Notes under the pieces: model-generated
Told to the model about the DNA's origin: nothing
Seen by the model: only the letters and a program-made list of their open reading frames with translations
Database searches by the model: none
Translations under genes and position numbers: made by a program
Shown: in pieces, positions 25,101 through 36,944 of the stretch
Layout: every line of letters begins with the position of its first letter
How positions within the stretch are numbered: the first letter of the stretch is position 1
Assembly (NCBI RefSeq): GCF_002105155.1
Contig: NW_019028998.1
Location: 124,001 to 188,000, forward strand
DNA length: 64,000 nt
Direction: 5' to 3'
Source of the DNA: Lobosporangium transversale
Lineage: Eukaryota; Mortierellomycota; Mortierellomycetes; Mortierellales; Mortierellaceae

Positions 25101-27094
25101 GTCAGAAGAGGCAATGCGCAATCATCGTTTGCAGGTAGAGCGACTAGCTAACCTCGAAAAGGGTCGGACAGAACGAGAACAGGAAATCAAAGTAATTGGT
25201 AAAGTTCTTGATGATCAAAAGCCTGAGGATCGTTCTCTTGTTGTCTTGGCAGCGCTGACGGATTCAGTGGCGATCCGCTGGCAGATGGCCAAATATATTG
25301 GTTCTGGCACGTTTGGCACTGTATACTTGGGCACAAACTCTGATACTGGAGAGCTGATAGCGGTCAAAGAGATCCGTTTCCAAAATCCATCCACGGCCCT
25401 AGTCAAGTCAATTTATGACGAAATGAGAGTGATGAAGATGTTACACCATCCTAACATTGTACGATATGACAACATCGAGGTTCATCGACACAAGGTTTTC
25501 ATATTTATGGAATACTGTCAAGGAGGCAGCTTGGCAGACCTTCTAGAGCATGGCAGAATCGAAGACGAAAAAGTCATCAAGTTTTATACACTTCAGATGC
25601 TGAAAGGTCTCGCGTATCTTCACGAGAAGAATGTTGTCCATCGAGACGTTAAACCAGATAGTAAGTGATTTGAATGAATGGGGTCAATTTGGTTTTAATT
25701 CATTAACGGACATTGCCAACTCGAATTTAGGACCAATCATTAATACAAATTGATATGTTTTTTTTTTTTTTTTTTCTTGGATAGATATTCTTTTTGATCA
25801 TCTGGACAATATTAAGTTTGTGGATTTCGGCGCAGCCAAGATTTTGGCCAAGAATCAAAGGACACGGACACAAGGTCGTTTAGCCACAGATAGTATAAAC
25901 GTAGGCGTTGGAGCAAATTCTTTGAACGGAACACCTATGTATATGGCGCCCGAGGTGATCAAGAATGGGGAAAAGGGTCGCAAAGGAAGCATGGACATTT
26001 GGTCGATGGGCTGCTGTGTACTGGAAATGGCGACAGGTCGTCGCCCTTGGGCACATTTAGATAATGAATGGGCTGTCATGTACCATGTTGCAACTTCACA
26101 TCCCCCTCTTCCAGATCCGTCCCAGATGAGTGCCAAAGGAATTGCCTTTTTGAAAAGATGTTTTACAAGGAGCAGCATGCTGCGACCATCCGCAATAGAA
26201 CTTCTTCAAGATGAATGGCTCCGGGGCGTGGATCCGGATGAAAAACGAGATGAGGGTGAATACAGGGACATAGAGACGGAGATCAACGGCGACGGCGAAG
26301 CTTTACGAGGTTCTGCTAATGGAGAATTCGAACATGAGTTTGATAATTTTGACAATCAAATCACAATGTCGAACTTCCTTCAAATCTCTGGCGATGAAGA
26401 AGACGCTGTTGAAAACCAGGAAGATACCAATGATCAGACAAAGGATATACATCAGCACAAACCTTCCAGTACTGGTCAAACAAAATTAGAGTCCAGTCAA
26501 AAACACACAGTATCTGCAAACGGAAAGGCACTGGATGATTCCGAAAACGTCAAGAGTCCTGATAGCTGCGCCTCTGTCATGTCGGATACTTTCTCAGATG
26601 TTGGATCAGAAGTTGGGTTGATACTTAGTGCAGTAAGGGAACGAGAGGAGACATCGAGACAGGTTTCAAAGCAGTCATCTATACAGGCATCACCTATACC
26701 TTGCCACGCTGCTGATAGCGTAGATGAAGCCACTTTCTCCTCTCGAGCTTCTCTAATGTTAGGATCAGGAGTTGTCGATGCGTCAATAGACAAGTTGGTG
26801 AAAGCACATCGCGATGGTTCTTCGGATACAGCGCAGTCAGCGCCGGTTGCTAATGCTAGCAATGACGCTTCAGATAATATTGAACATAATGAGTTTGCTC
26901 GTGAGATGGGACTCGATATGTATGATACAGACGCTTTGCAGAGCAAACATGAACGTAATGGCCAACAATCGCCGGTCTTGTCAATTAGTTTGATGGAGAA
27001 GGAAGATCATGGCAGAGAACAATTGGCCACAGAAAGCGCAAATGCAGCGACAGCAGCTGTTTTGAAAGAAAATGCACTGGAAGAGCCATGTTGA
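21796..27094 (+). CDS. MAP kinase kinase kinase of the Ssk2/Ssk22/Wis4 (MEKK4) type
   Basis: Exons 21796-21959, 22142-23710, 23810-23971, 24096-25660 and 25785-27094 give 1589 residues in phase. In the HOG/Sty1 stress pathway such kinases phosphorylate the MAPKK. After an acidic, Asn/Asp-repeat N-terminus there is a long helical regulatory region (about 180-1000) typical of this subfamily. The kinase domain spans about 1027-1298: glycine loop GSGTFGTVYLG, VKE with the ATP lysine near 1056, catalytic HRDVKPDN near 1145, DFGAAKI near 1167 (DFG then Ala-Ala), and GTPMYMAPEV near 1202-1209. All catalytic residues are present. About 290 Ser/Asp-rich residues follow the kinase, which is longer than usual for this group, where the kinase tends to be terminal. 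Intron 1 has an ATT microsatellite and intron 4 a T run. Upstream response-regulator input is inferred from family. Confidence 0.92.
22058..22122. repeat. ATT-rich microsatellite in intron 1 of the MAPKKK gene
   Basis: Imperfect ATT/ATA array inside the intron 21960-22141. Confidence 0.85.
22277..22328 (+). repeat. GACAAT repeat inside MAPKKK exon 2
   Basis: Tandem units encoding alternating Asp-Asn in the acidic N-terminus. Coding, so length change by whole units keeps the frame. Confidence 0.9.
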
Positions 27095-27341
27095 TAGCTT
27101 TCATTAAAGATCCCGTGCTGTGTGGCTTCTCGTGTTTCATATTAGAGCATTTACGCACCACTGTCTTTGCATTTGTTCAAATTCCTTTCCATCATTCACT
27201 TCTTTCCCAACATTCTTATTCTTTACATTTCTACATTATTACGCCATACTCCTTCTTTCTCAGTGAACACCAGCTGTGTTCGGTGTGGCACTCCTCCCCC
27301 TCCTTCCCACACATTGTTCAATTTGCTGCTTCCGCATTCTT

Positions 27342-28708
27342 ATGGATCTAAACCATGACAGGTGTGCCTACAATTTTTTTCTTACCCGACACTTTTTCAG
27401 TCTCGACACGTCTGCAACAACAATAATATCTATCAATATTAATAATAACTAATAATAATTAATAATAACGATAATAATAAGAATAATAAGAACAATAAGA
27501 ATAATAATAACAACAATAAAGAAAAAAGAGTATCATGTTTGATGTCATCATTGCCTCTAACGCTTCAATGACTCCCCTTCGCTTCTTATTTCATATTCTC
27601 TGTTCATACGATTGGACAGCGCAACCGAGCGGTACACCGAGACGCTCAACTCGGCCCTCACCTATTTCAGTTCCTTGGCCCAGTCTAATGCAGGTTGGAA
27701 ACGTCTCTCCTCTGCCTCAGTTCGCCCATTGAGTATGTGCGACTCGAAACTTTTTTTCTTAAAAAAAAAAAAAAAAAAAAAAAAAGAAAAAAAGAGGATG
27801 CTTTGTAGAAGCAAGCAACTGAAGATTGATGCATCATTATCTGACTTTTCCCCCATATACTTTCTTCTCCTTTCTTTCTCTGATTCTTTGACTCTTGTAT
27901 CATTGTCATCTTATTACGTGTTGTCCATATGTCCATTTGTAAATGGATATTTGCGATTTAATGACCCTGAAAAGGAAACAGTCATTTAGGATCCCCCACT
28001 AGTGGAAAGGGTGGCGGCCCCTTCTCGTCATCGTCAACGCCATCATCTCCTAATACTAATCGGAGTAGTCAGCACTACTATCACCATGATGATTCCATGT
28101 CTAATTTGCAAAATGGACCTCCAATGCCATCTTCGGCAGCCTCTGCTGCGATCGAGTCACTCTTACCCTCGATATCAGTGTCTAAGAAAAGTGTACCTGG
28201 TAAATCAGCCGAGATTGTCAGAGCTAGTATTACTTTGCCCGGTCTGAACGAACAGACGGATCTGGAAGACTGGAGAGCTGTGCTTGAATGTCCAGGAGCA
28301 AGGAAAATTTGTAAGGATCCATTTATGAATGACTATATTAATACATTTTAAAATCATGCATCGATGTGTTTGTTTTAGAAGTTCATTATGCCCTGAATCC
28401 AGACGTTTCTCACAGATGATCAATTATTCTGATCACATTAAAAAAATGATAACAACAATAATAAACAAATTAGGGGATCCAATGGTGGATAGCTCAACTG
28501 TACTAATGACCCTGGACGACTCAACTTGTATCACCAAAACAATCTTCAAAACCACATGGCCAGCAAGGTAGGCAGAGGGGATAAATTTCGCAACATCTTT
28601 GAAAAGCCTTCTTCCCAACATTAAAATAGTCAATAACTGACAAACGTTTTTGTCAATCTTTCTTGAGTGGATTCGACGATGTTCAAATGCTGTAAAGCAG
28701 AAAAAAAG

Positions 28709-28741
<33 letters not shown>

Positions 28742-31700
28742 AAAATCTCATGCATTCGGTCTTTTTAATTTTTTTTTTTTACCGTTGCCCGATTTGATAT
28801 GTATCTTTTGGGAAATGAAAAGGGAGGATCATGTTGTACCACCAAGCAAGATTCTTTGAGATAATTCTGTGGGGTTGGGCTCTTTTTTTTTTTTTTTTAC
28901 AAATGAATTAACACAATGATTGAATCTCAGCCCTAGAGACGCCCTTCTAATCGAGACAACGCTTTTGGATCACAATGCAGTGCTACATATTGCTACATCA
29001 ATCAAGCCATCCGAGGATGACCCTATCTTTATGCGACCCTCTCCTCCTCATGTCCGCGCATATCTTCCATTGGTTGTGTGGCATATTCAGCTTGTTCCTG
29101 CAGATATTGAAGATACGATCTCTTTTACCTCGTTCAATTCCTTGGCAGCAACTCATAGTAAACCTGTCATGCCGCGACATTCTATCCGTGTCAGTTTTTA
29201 TTACCAAATCGACATGAGAGGTTGGGCCGTCAATTCATCAGTTTCTATGCAGTCCCACGTTCCGTCCTGCATTGCTAATGTATATAGGCTATTGAGACGA
29301 CAAGGCGTTCCACCCCATGTCAGTCGACACAGTGCTAGGATACAGTTGGATCTAAACGAGTACGACCCCGCTACAGGAATCTATGAGCTCCGATATGATG
29401 TCATTCCGGCAGATTCAGACGACTTGTTGATAGACCGAAAGACAGTATCGAGCGCATTAAAGCAATTTCGATTAGGAGGCTCCTCATCATTGGAGGAAGG
29501 GCCAGAGTTGATCATTCAGGAGAATGCCAACGATAACAATAACGACGCTAGCATCAAAGAGGATCCGTCGACGACTATCCCTCCAGAGCATGTATTATCT
29601 GATGATGACGAATTAGATGAGATAGAAAATGAACTCTCAGACGATGCTACATCCTCACAACAAGTCGGATACGTGGATGTAGAACTAGATGGCGAGAAAT
29701 GGGGTTTAGGAAGTGACATTGTGGTACATATCTTTATGAACGATATTGAAGATGAAGAATTTGTACGGGAACATGTGGAATGCCTCAAATATATGGGCCG
29801 AAATCGATATATTCTTCGAATGAAACATACAAATATTGAGTCCAATCAAGGCGCTACCAATGTCAAACTACGGATTGAACGTATTCCTCAACAACAGCAG
29901 AATGCTGGCGGTGCTGCTAATTTGATGACGCATCAGCAGCTCTTGTTTCAACGTCAGCAGCAGGAGCAGGAACGGTTATTGCAACTTCAGCAACAGCAGG
30001 AGCAGCAACAACCTGAACAGACGGGTTCAGACCATGCCCATGTATCCGACCCAAATGGACTCATTGTTTCTGTTAATGGTCATGAAAAAAATATTCGTCC
30101 ATTCCGTAGGTCGTCTCTTCAGAATGGAAGCAAACGAGGCGGTATGTCGCTTCAGGAACAACTAGAGCTCAGTCAACAAATTGTGGAAGAAGTTAATGAA
30201 AATTCTGGTCATTGGCGTTCCGAATCCGATGGAGCAGAAGTGCACGAAAACAGCAGTAACAGCGGTGGTGGGAACAAGAGCACTACTTTCCCTCTATTGC
30301 TGATGTCTTCTTCAATGTCAGCAACAAAGCAGAGTTTATTTCGAAGTAATCGCAGTTTCTTGAGTAATGGTACCAGCACCATGACTTCTGGAAATACGAA
30401 TCCTAGCAAGGTAAACAACAGCTATAGTTACTTTAGCTCATTGTTGAATGAGCCAACGACATCATGGAAACATGTCACGAAACAGCGTGGAGTCCAAGTG
30501 TCGAAGCTTGATGTTCAGGGCCATGCTCCAGGGATTGTTAAAGGGGAGGGCATCTTCGAAGATTTCTCGATCTGGGATATCAAAGCGGCCCTGGACTGTC
30601 CATCTGCACGCAAGATTTGTAAGTTTTTTTCTTTCTTTCTTTCTTTATTTTTTCTTCTTCTCCTTTAATGGCCATCCATTCCTCTTTCATGAGCCTGTTG
30701 TTTCTGCTAAATATGGGATCGAGCTATACTATGGCTTCGTAAAAAGTGATTGAAATTGTTAGTTGATAACCCCTGTTATTATTGCTGCAATTATCATTAG
30801 GGGACAAAATGTTTGATGAATCTCACATGCTTCAACATGTCACACCGAGCTCAACCCTTAATTATGTGAGGTTGAAAGGATTCTGGCCAACAAGGTAAAA
30901 GAGAGAAAAAAGAAAAAAAGCAAGCAATAAAAATTGTATGACCATCTTCACAACTATTAACACGTGCTATCGTCGCTACTATCGCTCTACATGAAAAATA
31001 GTCCCAAGGATATGGCGGTCCTGAACACAACTTTCATAACTAAGGAAGCGATTCATTTTTTTGCAACTTCTGTTGACGATACAAACCAATACCCCTCCAT
31101 CCCACCTCCTGTATCTCCATTTGTTCGATCTGAGCTTGTAGTATCTGGCTGGTATTTGGAGAAAGTTAAGCCTCAGAGTACTCGAATTGTGTATATTGCC
31201 CAGGCAGCTCCTACGGGCTGGATGGTTCCTGGGACGACCCTTAGCGCAATGACAACAGAGATGCCTCTCTGTGTTGCAGAGATCATTAAGTACTTAAACA
31301 CGTACGGCAGTCCTCCAACTTTGGTCAGTATTCGTAGAGGACGTGCACTGGGTATAGAGTACTCACATACTAAGACAACCTACCGCCTCGAGTATATCCC
31401 AGACAGCAACCCAATCTTTTCAGGGCAGAGGGGGGCCGCTCAACAGCAGCAACAAGCATCTTCTGTCAGAGAGAGCACTATTGATATCACTGCAGATGTT
31501 GGAACGCCTGACAATTCACAGACCCATTCTCCGAAGCTTGCTCCGGCAGACAAATTGCTCGCTGAAATCCGTTTGGATGCTCGGGTCTGGGCATTCAATG
31601 GGGATTGTGATGTTACGATTGACCCTCCGCCATTCAAAGTCACTTGTAGCTGCGTGCCTCATGATGGACCAGGACTTCGGTTAAGAGTGGAGCACTCAGG

Positions 31701-34700
31701 CGGGCGAGCAGTTCCTGAAGGGGGAAAAGTTCTGTTGATGGCACGGAAGCCCGCGAAGGCAGGGTGTGGTCTTGTAGTAAACGGTGTGCCTGTCAAGATG
31801 CCATCTCTCGAGCACCTTGAAGCATGGACAACAGCAATGCAATGCAAAGCAGCAACAGCAGCAACACCCTCTGAAAGAGAAAAGGATAGAGCGTTGACGA
31901 TGTCTTTGATGGATGGCGCTCTGTCGGAAAAGGAGAAGCAGGATGATGATGAAGATGACGATAATGATGACAGGCCGGGAGCAGTTGGATCGAAGGTCAA
32001 CAGTAGAGAAGCTTCCTCTGCATCGTCTCTTTCCCCAGGAAGTAAAGTAACCGGGAAGACTTCATTAGATCCCTTAAAGATAGCAAGCATGAAGTCCTCT
32101 AGCCATGGCGACGGCACTGGCTACAACAGCGACAGTGGTAATGAAAATGAGGCAACTAAACAGCGCGGACATAAATCATCCTTGAATCCCTTTCAGTATG
32201 CTCAGGGAGCTCTGGATTTGTTGATGAAGATCAAAGCTGATTCTGAGGACAAATGGTCGGTTGTGTCAGATACAAAGAGTGGTATGAAGGTCACAAAACG
32301 GTTCATGCCGGCCGAAATTTCTGATCAAGTTCCGCTAGTCCGTGGAGAGAAGGTCATTGAGGGGTTCTCATTGGAGGAAATCGCAACTGTCATCAGCACT
32401 CTTGGAACAAGGTCTAAACGTAAGTTTTTTTATTTTATTATATTATATTTTATTTAAAGCCAATCTTGCTCAAGAAATTGGCCAGGGCCATTTATTAATA
32501 CCGCCTACATTTCTTTTTCTTTTTCTTTTTCTTTTTGCTATTCTTTTTACTCCTTCATCTCTCGGTATTGCAATTTATTGCTATCTGTAATCATAGTGGA
32601 CGGCCTGTTCGATTCTGGGGAAATGCTAGAGTCATTCGGCTCAGGATGTGCGATCTTTCATCATGTACTCAAGAGCTATTTCCCATTACCACTCCCTGCT
32701 CGAGACCTTTACTTCGTCACAGCTACAGCTGCTGCAGAAGCTGGTGCACGCTGTCCACAAATTGTTATTGTCTCCACATCCATCCCACCTGAGGCTGCAG
32801 TAGCCACTCCACAACATTTATTCCCTTCACCATCAGCTCAAACAGAGCCCCTGATTGAAGCAGCATCTTCGCCACTGGCAACAGCATCGTCATCAAAGCT
32901 GAAAGCAACCCAGAGTCGCCCTCTTGCGCATTTACATCTTTCGGCCTGGATTCTGGAAGGCATTGATCCATATAGTTCCAGTCATCATCCGATTCCATCC
33001 ACTCGTGTCACTTTTATGACAGCTTTAGATTTGGGCGGGTCGGTTCCACAAAGGATCAGCGGTTTGCTTCAAACTACTTTCCCCAAGATGATTACTCAAG
33101 TTGAAAGCTATCTACAGCAACAAGCAACACCACCTATTGTACGCATTCCAACACAGATGGTCATCCAAAATATTTCAGGTAAAGATAATCTTTGCGAGGA
33201 AAAACAAAAAAACAAAAAAAAAAAAAAAAGGATCACCTTGTCTTATCCATTGTAAATAATCCATACTTTTTATTCAATGTACATAGACACAGTATCAATT
33301 GACGAAGAGCGAGAGAATGGGGTGCCATGGATACTACCCAATGTATCACCTTGGACCCCACCTGCCAGCAAGATGCTCTTTTCAGAATTTAATCAGAAAG
33401 ATTCATACTGTGAGATGTTGCTACTTTTTGATCAATTTCAGTTGCACCCTTCAAGACTTGCTCTTGCTGCTGAAAGGCGCCTCCGGGAAGCGAAGAAGAA
33501 ACATCGGCAGCTGCGGCGTGGAAAGTCACGCGTCTCAAAAGAATACTCAAATTTGTCCTATCATGCAGATGGTGATTTTAGCGATCAGGAGTTACAAGAG
33601 GCTGAGGAGAATAAGGAGGAGGAGGAAGGGATCAAACTCGAGAACAAGGGAAAGAATAAGAATGAAATATCTAAAAACAACGATGACGGAAAGGATGAGT
33701 GGAATTCTTTAAAATCGAAGCAGCGAACTGTACTAGAGTTGGTCTTGGATTTAAAACAGTACCCCATGGGTTATAACATCATGACCAACATTAAGGTCGA
33801 CCCCGAGTTCCTGCTCCAACAAAAGCAGCAACGTGACAAGAGATTTGCGCAAGGTAGCCATCAGCATCAGCCTTATCACCCACTCATGTTGACAAACGCA
33901 ACGTCGAAAACCAAGCTGATAGGATCAACATCTTCAACAACATTGACAACCAACATGAGTGCTCATTACAGTGCTACAGGCACTAGTACGAGCAATAACA
34001 GTAGCAGTGGACTCAAATCTATTAGCGGATTAGACCATGCAGTAGCTGCTACCCCTAGTACAAGTAGTACTGCCACCACTGTATTTGATAACAGCAATGC
34101 TCGACACTCCTTAGATGGCCATGACTCAATGCGTGCTGCTACCTCTTCAGAGGCTGCCAGTAGTGGAACAGGCATTGCGGCAGTGTTAGGAAGCTCTGCT
34201 AATGTCCCTCGAGCACTTCCATCATCAATGTCACTGATTAGGATTTTGCCACCGCCTATTACTGTTAACGTTGTTGATATTCCACCAGCGCCTTCACATT
34301 CTTCTTCACTCTCAGGCACTTCAAAGCGAAGAAAACACTTGATTATTGTCACTGTTCCTGAAGCTGAGAGTAGTATGGTGCACGTCAATGCGCAACAAAC
34401 CGTCTCTGTTATGGGCCCACAGGCAATCAAGGCAACTGGTAGCGGCGCCGCTGCCCCACGTATTGTCCCCGGTACCACCACCCCAAAACCAATAGTTACC
34501 ACGAGCTTTGTAACAGGGACAAACTCCACAGATTTCTTACCTGAGGATCGCCACAACACTGAGCCAAAACAATCTCGACGCCAGCACCATATATCTCAGG
34601 ACTCAGATACTGTGATGGATATACTTCCGCCGTCTCCTCTCTATCCTGGGAAGTTACCGCAAGGACGGGCGACAGTGATGCCTAGTACAACGGGCTTGGT

Positions 34701-36558
34701 TCCTAACAACTCGAGGCATCATCAACCATCCATCCCAACTACAACTGTCTTTACATCTGTCGCAGCATCAGCAGAAGTTGAGACACGTCTTTTCCAACTT
34801 GGCATTAAGATCGATCGTTTGGAGCACAAGGATCTGGACCATGAAACTTTAAAAAGGGCCGCCAAAAACGACGTAATGAATTCATCATCCTCCCCATCCA
34901 ATGAAAAAGAATGGCTAGGAAAAGTCATGGTGGATGGACTGCCAGTTGAAGTGATTACGAGTTGGCCAAGGCATGAACTTGGATACCTGGATGGTATGAT
35001 GGAAACGGAAGTGGAAGATGAAGAACAACAACATATTGAGGATCAAAGACATAGTAGTTCTTCATTGAGAGAGAAGGGTCCGGATAAGAAGAAAGTTTCT
35101 TCAGGTAGAAATGATGAGGGAAACTATCTTATCGAAGAAAACCCTGTTAAGGCTGAGATTGTGGCTGACGAAGATCGCCAAAGGCGCCGTAGCACCACTA
35201 TTACACGTCGGAAAAGTCATAGGCACCAGCAGATTGTTAAGGTGTATGAGGGTCTGGATCAGGAAGGTCAGGAGGAGTCCAAGTCATCATCATCTCATAG
35301 CTCGCGTAGGACACTGGACCGAAACCTCTCTAGTAGCTTTAGAGCCAACCGCAACAACGACAGTGCTCAACCTACTAGCTCCATGTATGGCTTGTCTAAT
35401 ATCTTGATGAACGTTGGGCTATTCGGAGCTGGATCTCAGAAAAAGGGATCACGAGATTTGAAAGCCTCAGCCAGAGGCAGCTGCTATTCTGATATTGATT
35501 ACAGAGACTTGAACCATGATAATAATGACAGAACGATACGTGCAGGCAAAAAGAGTATGAATAGAGGTAGCCTTGGGGCGACCTTAAGCAATAGCAATAG
35601 TAACAATCATCATGGCAGGAACAATAACAACAATGAAAAGCATGGTGGGGCTTACAAGTCTTCAGATCATCATGATTTAGACTTGGAAAGTTTGCATGGA
35701 TCGATTGTTTTCAAGGATGATGATGTGTACACAGATTCGGATAGAAAGGATGACTATGGCCATGACTATGCTAGGCAAGAGGCTTCTGAACGAATAGCAC
35801 GACGGCAAAACGGCTCGATAAGAAGAAGGAGAGAAAGTGAAGATAATTTCACTGTAGTCTCCAGCGACGAGGAAAGAACTTCTAAAGGATATTTTTCGAA
35901 AAATCAAGGCGATGAAGTTCGAAGGAGGAGACGTGGCAGTCGCAATGGTGATGAAGCACAGCAGCAGCAGCGTCATTATGAGGGCCCTGAATTCCCTTCC
36001 AGATCTCTTCAGAATAATCGTCATCGTCGTCGCAGTAGCCGCTCATCCAACATTATACATAGCCACAACCTTTATCGTTCTTCAATGAGTAATGGTGGCG
36101 GTAGAGGCCAGACTGTTGACCGTCGATATGGGTCTACGAATGGCGCGGATCATCCTCGTTTTAGAGGAAGTCAGTTGTATGCATACAGTTTTAGGAATCT
36201 GTTTTGGACTGCAGCGGTCTGTTTTATCATGGGGCTGTTATTGAGGATCTATGTAATAGGACCGTCGTATACCAAGACTGTAGTATCTTCAGCATTCGAA
36301 AGTGCAGGGTTCGATTTAGGTGGATCAGGGTCAGGCTCGGGTTCATCGAGGGGACCTACTACCTATTATTATTACCATACTATACCTAAGAAAACTGCGC
36401 CAACATCACAAGACCCACCTTCCTCATCTACTTCCTCATCCTCCACAACAGCAAGAGTTCAAACCAACCAAGAGATCCGAGAGTTGTTTACAGTCCGGAA
36501 AGTATTTGGATGGGACTTTGTGCTCTTGGCCTATCCATCGCATAAGGACCAGTCGTAA
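27342..36558 (+). CDS. Giant triple START (Bet v1-like) domain protein with C-terminal membrane span
   Basis: Nine exons: 27342-27361, 27620-27732, 27990-28310, 28474-28567, 28931-30618, 30801-30894, 31002-32419, 32597-33178 and 33287-36558, joined in phase to 2533 residues. The 20-base first exon (MDLNHD plus two bases) is chosen because the long frame around 27620 lacks an ATG and this exon restores one with correct phase. Three START-like lipid-binding modules are seen, at about 120-340 (entry DLEDWRAVLECPGARKIWD), 719-960 (FSIWDIKAALDCPSARKIWD, then RLKGFWPTSPKDMAVL) and 1224-1460 (FSLEEIATVISTLGTRSKRL). A poly-Gln/Ser/Asn-rich region of about 900 residues leads to one membrane span near 2415-2435 (NLFWTAAVCFIMGLLLRIYV). 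START folds are known to bind sterols or lipids; the anchored tandem form suggests lipid transfer at a membrane contact, which is inference. The domains are separated by Asp/Ser-rich linkers. Confidence 0.88.
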
Positions 36559-36716
36559 ACCCGGAACAGAACAAAACAAAACAAGAGAAACGCAAAATAA
36601 CTCTTGGCATTTCACCTTGTAATAAATATAATGCAATTTGTATCACTAGAAGAGGAAAAGAGAGCTTCTTTTTTTTATAACAAGGATTCACGAAGTTTGA
36701 TAACGAGGACCACAGA
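36559..36716. other. 3' flank of the START gene with degenerate LINE-terminal motifs
   Basis: Short repeats resembling ATAACAAGGA and GATAACGAGGACC occur here, similar to the inverted 3' terminus of the LINE family in 36731-39273. They look like decayed end fragments. Confidence 0.45.
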
Positions 36717-36841
36717 TTTTTTTTTTCTTTGATAATAAGGACCCACGAGGTTATGTAGGATTTATATAGATGTTAGCTCTATAAATGGGTTGCCCTATTA
36801 CCGGGGTCGCAAATAAAGCGGTATCCAATAATCGGCTGAAG
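36717..36841 (-). mobile_element. Truncated LINE 3' end, reverse orientation
   Basis: A T run followed by GATAATAAGGACCCACGAGG and about 105 further bases that match, with substitutions, the segment 38893-39003. In minus orientation this is a LINE 3' terminus with its A tail. Similarity stops at about 36841, where the RNase H-bearing unit begins. Confidence 0.7.
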
Positions 36842-36944
36842 CCATTGTGGTACCACAAGGACAAAAGCCTTCTGTTGTGAGTCCGAGGCAGAAGCGCGCG
36901 CTACACAACATAACGGAGAGGCCCTCGACAGACGGCTACGTAGG

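Noticed and set aside
31659-32117. 152-codon minus-strand open frame
   Set aside because: Lies wholly opposite exon 31002-32419 of the triple-START gene, has no family signature and follows the codon pattern of the sense strand.
33966-34559. 197-codon minus-strand open frame
   Set aside because: Antisense shadow of the Ser/Thr-rich linker in the START gene; valine/leucine/alanine-rich as expected for the complement.
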